64,000 nt of DNA from Sequoia sempervirens (taxonomy: Eukaryota > Streptophyta > Pinopsida > Cupressales > Cupressaceae): the NCBI GenBank assembly GCA_007258455.2, contig VDFB02047230.1, positions 154,305,797 through 154,369,796 on the forward strand. The letters run 5' to 3'. The position numbers were made by a program, and so were the translations under genes. This document shows, piece after piece, positions 58,344 to 64,000 of the stretch; the stretch's first letter is position 1; each line of letters starts with the position of its first letter. The notes beneath the pieces were generated by a model. It saw only the letters and a list, made by a program, of their open reading frames with translations. It was not told where the DNA came from and ran no database searches.

Positions 58344-58775
58344 TATTGGAAATATAAATGAATAATAACCCACTTGAAGCTACAGTCTTTAATGGATCAA
58401 CCAAGAAAAATATGATCCACATGAACAAGAAAGTGATGCATCATGAGCAAGAAGATAATTTGATCAAATGATGATCTATGATGAATTGATCTAGAATGAT
58501 TTACAAATGTAAAAGTATCTTATTTATATAGGCAAGGTGAGAGGAGGTTGGATAAACACCTTAAATGCAAACATTAAAAGCCTAATGCATAATATAAATT
58601 CATGAGTGAAATATTAAAGCCCTAGATGATTATAAGCTAATTAATGATACATGGCCCCATTAATACTAGTTTCTAAAAATGAAAACTAGGAAACTAACTC
58701 CTAAGTAAACTTATTAATGATGTGAATAGGTCCTCACTAAGATCTAGTTAGGAAATAACCCCATTCACACTAACA
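58344..58775 (-). repeat. Copia-like 3' LTR
   Basis: 432 bp. On its own strand it starts TGTTAGTGTGAATGGGG right after a PPT (GTGGGG), with AATAAGTTTACTTAGG downstream as in the LTRs at 50,959 and 2,322-2,745. It resembles the solo LTR at 2,322-2,745 over much of its length. No matching 5' LTR lies in the window. Confidence 0.7.
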
Positions 58776-59645
58776 CCCCACATAAGTGCAACTTGGGAGT
58801 GTAGTTATTATACAAATGATGCAAATGCAATGTTGGGTCCTAGCTACTAGGCTATGTTAGTACCTATGTACAAATGAAAATGAAATATCTTACAAACGGA
58901 GATAGGAGAAAACCTCGTGGAAAAAACTCCTCTCCAAAAAAAGAGATCTAATGCAAATCACTTATAAGTAATGGAAGTGATGAGTGGAGGTCTCAACACC
59001 AATACCCCCCAAGAGCTACATCCATCACAAGAATATAATACAATGATCCCTCTAACAAAGGAATAGATGGAGACTCGATTGCCCCCCTGAAAGAAGCAAC
59101 ATCAAAGAAACTGAAGATATTTTGAAGCCAAAAGAGTACCCAATGATGACAAACCGCATGTCTTCCTCTAGGAATAAATAAATCCAATGGTAGATGTGGA
59201 AGAAACTCCAACTCCATGATGAAATGGGAGGGAAGAAGCCTCATATATGAAATTTATGAAAAGGAATCAAGTGCTTCTAATGAAATCTCATCAAAATCAA
59301 GATCCTCAATCAAGGTCAAAATAATTGAATGTGGAGACTCATACCCTCCAAAGTAGAGTTTTCAAAGAGGAGAGTGTTCCCCTCAAGCATGTCCTCCAAA
59401 CCTGTAGAAGTAGCCAAGTCTGCAATACCTAAAACAAATCCATCCTGTAATCCCAAGTCTAGAAAACTGAATATATCCTATTGTACTGAATCAACTATAT
59501 GAGATGATGGAACCATACAAACAAGAGCCAAATTCAACCAGCCACCATTGTTATCATATAAATTACTATCCACTCTAGAATAAGGGGAATTGGGAACATA
59601 AGGATCATCATCATGATAGAAGTGGGAGAAGGTATACACCTTTGA
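58776..59645 (-). other. Copia-like 3' internal region, pol deleted
   Basis: Next to the LTR the minus strand reads CCCAAGTTGCACTTATGTGG, the conserved 3' end shared with 47,900 and 53,120. The rest has no integrase, RT or RNase H, although protease follows at 59,646, so at least 3 kb of pol is absent. Confidence 0.65.
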
Positions 59646-59993
59646 CTAATGATCAACCAAGCCTACAATAATGAGCTCTCTTGTCTCCTTCTGAATGAGA
59701 ACTAACTCAAATGTGCACTCAACTGTATTTCCTTCCTGTACAATCTGATAAAATAAGAGTAGACTATGGGCCATCTCAAGAACATAAAATGCATCATGGA
59801 CATACCTTATACCTAAATCAACATTAGACATACCAACTACATGAACCATATCAACATTACCAATCAATATTGTATCAAATTGAGGTGCTCTAAGTGACCC
59901 TAGAATAATATGATCAAAAAATCTAGCAATGTGTCTCGATGCACTTGAATTAATAATCCATCCTTCAAGCCTATCTACAAAAGTAGTAATCAA
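59646..59993 (-). pseudogene. Copia protease-region remnant
   Basis: GWIINSSASRHIARFFDHII lies where copia elements have W-x-x-D-S-G-A-x-x-H: the catalytic D-S-G reads N-S-S, so activity is lost. Downstream FDTILIGN and NVDLGIRYVHDAFYVLEM follow the copia order into the pre-integrase segment. The frame is open for 115 codons. Confidence 0.75.
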
Positions 59994-60912
59994 TGCTCAA
60001 CACTTGCCTCTAGAATCCCTAGTTTTAGTTCCTTTATCCTATTTATGTGGAATCTCCTCTTGTGTGGTAGAAGAAGAAGGTGAACTAGATGAAGAAGGAA
60101 TTGAAATATTGTGATCCTTGAGAAGTTTTTTTAACTCATGAATCTTCTTCTTATAGAAAAACTATTCACTATGCCTGATCCTCATGCAAAAGGTACATTT
60201 GGGTTTCTCCTTCTTATGTTTATTGTCTTTTGAAGAGGTGGTGGAAGTCTCACTATACCTTGTCATAGGTTTAATTTTTTTCTTCCCTTTCTCCTTAGGT
60301 GGTGTGACTATCAATGAATGAGACTTAGAGGTGACATCATGTTGACTAAGTTTGGATTGTTCCCTAGCCAATCTTTCACAAAAGGTCTCAAAAGATGGCA
60401 TGACAAAATTATCACCTAACCAATCCATAGTGGAATAGAAAGAAGTTGAAAAATGTGCAAAAGCATCCTTCAACTTAGACAAGATCAAGAATATTCATTC
60501 CTTGTTAGTTTTTTCTTTCCCAGACCCTACTAACTATGTAGAGACTTGAACTTCATCAAATAATCCTCAATTGTAGCAAATGAATCACTAGAAAGAGATG
60601 CCAACTTAGCTTCTAATTTCAATGCTCTAATATCACTAACAAAACCAAATAAATCCTTATACTTTTTTGATACCTATCTTGGTGTAGTACACTCCTCGAT
60701 GTGGAAAAATAAAGAGTCAAAAACATGCAATGCAATCAATCCCATCTCCTCATCACATTTGTTTTGATGTGAAAACTTCTTAGATTCTCTAGTGAATTAT
60801 GGTTGTTCCTTGGCCAAGGTAGACCATAATCCCCTAAACTAAAGTAATATTTGCATGTTCACCTTCCAAGTGTGATAATTATGAGGAGTAAAAATCTCAA
60901 ATATTGATTTTG
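59994..60912 (-). pseudogene. Copia gag remnant
   Basis: On the minus strand the frame starts near 60,912 and reads IFTPHNYHTWKVNMQILL (gag opening), then EECTTPR, KYKDLFGFVSDIRALKLEAK, LSSDSFATIEDYLMKFKSL and SFETFCERLAREQSKLSQH (gag_2-type). It ends with a knuckle start, CTFCMRIRHSE, of which only C-x2-C-x4-H is intact. Four or more stops interrupt it. It is the only long coding part of this element. Confidence 0.85.
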
Positions 60913-61459
60913 TCACGTGTGCCAAAACAAAAAACTAAGCAAGAAGAAAATATATCTTATAGAAATGTTGTGAAACCCCCAACCACAAAAAAATCTATAA
61001 AAATACTTTGCACCACCGTGAAGTACACAAAACCAGCTTTTTGTCGATATCTCATTTGTGAAAATTTGATATTGTGGCGAAAATTTATGTTCTATTGAAG
61101 GAATCAACCCAATTTGGGTGTGCAAGCTAAATAGGTGCAAAAATTAAAGCACTTGGGGAAAAACATAAGCCCCCATCAGGATAGCTCTTAGTTGTTGATA
61201 TGACCCGGTTAGTTTGGATGGAAAAAATAAGTCATCATTTAGCACAACAATGGTGGGGTGGTTGGAAAGAGGCGACGGGGCAGCGCCACTATTTTTCTCC
61301 ACTCGGTGGTTGACCCTCTCAATAATGGACGTTGTGGCTTTTCCCAATAGTCAATGGCTAAACTTCGATGGATGAGAGTGAAAGCTATCAGTGGTGAGAG
61401 GACTTCGACTGACGAGGAAATGAAATGATAGGACCAACAAAAAGTATCAATTCCTGTGC
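60913..61459. other. Unassigned sequence between elements
   Basis: Could include the leader of the minus-strand copia element, but no PBS or LTR is seen. 61,200-61,420 is relatively GC-rich with open frames on the minus strand that match nothing I know. Confidence 0.4.
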
Positions 61460-63088
61460 CATAGAAAAATGGTTCCTTGTCATTTTCATGGATTTTTAGG
61501 TCTTGTTTTATGGTGTTGGAACTATGTTGCTCTGATTTTATGTTGTAACATGTCTTGAACATGCTTATTTAGGTACTAAAACTCAAAGAACGACGTCTTT
61601 TAAAGGTGTTGTGAAGTGTTGTAAGACATTTCTACACTCTTCTAGACTTTATTTATTACAATTCACCTAAAAATCACCTTTTCATCACTAAACAAGTCCT
61701 ATTTTCGAGTGTTGTAAAGTTTTGCAACAAGCTTTCACACTTTTCTAGGCATTTTTTCACTATTTATCCCTTTCTCATGCTTTATTTGATCCCTTTATGC
61801 CCTCATATGACCTAATTAAGTGTATTTTTTAATGTTATCTCGACAAACAACATTAAATACAACATATTTCCCAACACACATTTTTGAGGTCCTAGGTGGG
61901 ACCTGTATACATCTAAAAATGGTTTGGAAAATCTAATTAATTGAACACAATTTATTTGATTAATTAACCTTTAATTCTTCTACTATTAAATAAATAGAAA
62001 TATTTATTTATATAGTTCATCTTTTAAATTCTTCAATCTTTATTCTATTACTTCGTCTTAATTAAATAAATGAATTTCACTTTGTTTTATTTAATTATCA
62101 TAATCAAATTCATCTACTATTGAATAAATAGAAATATTTATTTATATAGTTCACATCTATATTCTTCTAATTATTCTCTCTTAATTAAATAATCAAAACT
62201 TCAATAGTTTTTATTTAATTATCATTATCCCTCTTTTATTAAATAAACAATATCAAAAACATTTGTTTATATTAATAATTGTTATTTCTTCCTAAATTTG
62301 AAACAAATCCAAATATTCAAATTTATGCACATATTTCTACAGCTCATCATATCTCACCTACCGAATTAGATATTTAATGTCTAATTAATTTATCTCAACC
62401 TTCAAGAGCAATTTTGGAGAGAAATTTGGGACAAATTTATAGGTGAACTTCTTCATCTTCTTCCATTAATTCTTCCTATCATCTAGAAAAATGTTTTTTG
62501 TGTGAAGAAACAAACATCCATAATCAATTTAGGCTTCTTCATCCTTCACCATTCAATTCTTCAAATTGAATCCAAACCTTTGCTTTGCTGCCCCTTCACA
62601 AATGTGTTGTCAGGAATCTATAAATACAACCTCTTTCTGCAGGAAATGGATCTGAACTTTGTGCAAACTTACTCTGCAAAAATACCAATTGAGCAATCAA
62701 GCATCTTAGCAATAGCAATCATAGCATTTTAGAATCAATATCATGGTTTTCCATTTAGTTGCATCATAGTTCATTGTAGCTTCCTTTTATCATATCCATG
62801 TCAATTTAGATTATAGTAGCTTCATCATTATCATTTAGATATCATCATATAGGATTGGATTATTGAACTTAGCAGCATCTCATTCTCTAGATTGGCATTT
62901 TAATATTCATAATGCTTACAAAATCTGAGAGCCTTTTGACTTAATAAATCTTTGGAGATAAAGAGAAATATGAGGCTTTCAAGATTTTTCCTGTGTTAAC
63001 TAGATTAATTATTGTTGATTCTCTTGATATAATGTCTTATTAAGAAGTGTTGTTTGTTATTTTATTCATTACTTATTTCACACTTACA
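61460..63088 (+). repeat. 5' LTR of a gypsy element running off the window (L3)
   Basis: Starts CATAGAAAAATGGTTCC, aligned with the TGTAGAAAAATG start of L2, and shares AAGGTGTTGTGAAGTGTTGTAA with it. It has the TTAATTAAATAAAT-rich part (61,920-62,290), TATAAATACAACC near 62,619 as TATA candidate, and ends CACACTTACA just before the PBS. Confidence 0.85.
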
Positions 63089-63091
63089 TTT

Positions 63092-63110
63092 TGGCGCCCA
63101 CCGTGGGGCC
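63092..63110 (+). other. Primer binding site TGGCGCCCACCGTGGGGCC
   Basis: Classic PBS of plant Tat/Athila-type gypsy elements, three bases behind the LTR end. Confidence 0.9.
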
Positions 63111-63143
63111 TCTAACCCCATATTTTACATCTCTTTTCTAAAA

Positions 63144-63443
63144 ATGTCTATGCAGGCTTCTGACATGTTTCTTTTAGCACGATCGAGATATTTTATGGTG
63201 CATCCACCAAATACTTTAGCACATCGGACGTTTGTTCTGGCACATCCATCAGAAACTCCAGCACATTTGACTAAACTTCCAATACACTGGACTGTTCCCT
63301 AGGCTCATTTCTATTTAGCGCATATGATCAATTATGTAGTGCATATGATAAATTATGTAGTGCATGTGATTGATTATGTAGCACATATGATCAATTTTGC
63401 AGCACATATGACCTCTATTCTAGCACATTTGTATTTTTTCTAA
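63144..63443 (+). CDS. Leader ORF made of heptad repeats, one internal stop
   Basis: Starts at the ATG of MSMQASDMF (63,144), 33 bases after the PBS, and ends at TAA 63,441-63,443, with a single in-frame TAG at 63,300-63,302. From 63,178 the DNA repeats every 21 bp, so the protein repeats every seven residues with Ala/Val-His at the same place: AHRTFVL, AHPSETP, AHLTKLP and, after the TAG, AHMINYV, VHMINYV, VHVIDYV, AHMINFA, AHMTSIL. One unit at 63,304-63,318 is shortened to 15 bp and stays in frame. I know no such protein. It may be a small leader peptide of the element or just an in-frame satellite. Whether it is translated is unknown. Confidence 0.45.
63178..63423 (+). repeat. 21-bp periodic tandem array, about 12 units
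   Basis: Units begin CACAT, TGCAT or CGCAT at 63,178, 63,199, 63,220, 63,241, 63,262, 63,283, then 63,319, 63,340, 63,361, 63,382 and 63,403. The later units (e.g. CGCATATGATCAATTATGTAG) are most alike, the earlier ones are strongly diverged. Confidence 0.85.
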
Positions 63444-64000
63444 TTTGTTGTATGGATTAGACACGACCACGGCTAGTGGTTTCATTGTTGCTTTTGGATT
63501 AAAATGAACCAACCCTAGGGTAGTCATCATACATTGCTATCTTGGTTAAAATGAACATCATATCTTTTGTGAAGCAATATCTTCACATAGAATAGAAAAT
63601 TGTAATTTGGGTTTTAAAAACTAAACATTGTTTGTTGCGATTGTATGATGATAGGCCTATGCTCTCCCCTTAACTGGGTGAACAAAATTGCAGATTCATC
63701 TTTTAATTTCATGCAGTTTATGCTTTGTTAAATCCTTTAGAAGGCCTGTCGTAGTGGGAAAAAGTACTCACCCTACAGGAACGACCTGAGTGGGAACAAC
63801 CAAAGCTAGGTTTTCCAACCCACTATAAAATAAAAGTGAATTTGCGGAAACCCACATTTACCAGAAGTGTGCAAGATAATCATCCCCAAAATATTTGTTC
63901 TAAATATTGGGAGGTAACCTGAGGGAGTTTATCATTTTCTGTTTCCAACGGATACCCTATCTATGAACCTTAGTGTAGAATCCAACTATGTCAGTAACCA
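63444..64000 (+). other. Leader of the right-edge gypsy element
   Basis: Non-coding so far as visible. AAGGCCTGTCGTAGTGGGAA with GTACTCACCCTACAGGAACG (63,741-63,787) matches the leader of the 27.5-kb element near 6,003-6,046. The gag of this element would lie beyond the window. Confidence 0.7.

Noticed and set aside
1..64000. tRNA genes suggested by tRNA-complementary sequences
   Set aside because: The matches are 12-19 bp primer binding sites next to LTR ends, without the rest of a tRNA cloverleaf.

Overview
The window looks like repeat-dense intergenic DNA from a large plant nuclear genome. It is AT-rich and filled with decayed LTR retrotransposons of Ty3/gypsy (Tat-like) and Ty1/copia type, nested in one another, and I see no intact host gene. 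The gene fragments (SEC23, HIR/band-7 protein, PRP5/RH42-type DEAD-box helicase, receptor-like cytoplasmic kinase) are plant-like. The long gypsy elements and advanced decay suggest a gymnosperm such as a conifer, but that is an inference. I found no tRNA, rRNA or CRISPR array.

Positions 1-39,440 form one nest that can be unpicked by target-site duplications (TSDs). An unidentified minus-strand coding remnant is interrupted by a minus-strand copia element (1,131-38,895). The copia 3' LTR carries a small solo LTR (2,322-2,745, TSD ACAAA) and a TIR-type DNA element of about 1.0 kb (2,790-31,259). The TIR element was split by a 27.5-kb plus-strand Tat-like gypsy element (3,490-30,954, TSD TTATC). 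The gypsy element was in turn split by an 8.4-kb non-autonomous LTR element (11,910-20,346, TSD GTAAC). The copia RT region also carries a gypsy solo LTR (33,413-34,793, TSD CATCC). Subtracting the insertions leaves the split copia LTR at about 1,471 bp, against 1,469 bp for its partner.

The 27.5-kb element reads in order: LTR, PBS, leader, gag, protease, RT, RNase H, a second RNase H-like domain, integrase, then a 5.4-kb 3' region holding an antisense plant-mobile-domain ORF, PPT and LTR. All coding parts carry stops and frameshifts. The element inserted in it codes for no polymerase. Its LTRs hold arrays of eight hairpin-forming repeats, and its PBS resembles that of its host, so a related autonomous element may have mobilised it.

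Positions 39,440-48,300 hold two related LTR-like repeats flanking a patchwork of gene pieces. Minus-strand HIR and SEC23 pieces each keep a native-looking stop, followed by unidentified coding remnants. Then come two adjacent helicase pieces, the first inverted head-to-head against the second, and a kinase glycine-loop piece.

Positions 48,300-64,000 contain a 2.45-kb non-autonomous copia-like element (50,959-53,410), two gypsy LTRs rich in inverted repeats (about 53,842-55,270 and 55,972-57,490), and a minus-strand copia remnant with gag and protease only (58,344-60,912). The window ends in the 5' end of another gypsy element (LTR 61,460-63,088, PBS TGGCGCCCACCGTGGGGCC). Just behind its PBS lies a short ORF built of heptad repeats.
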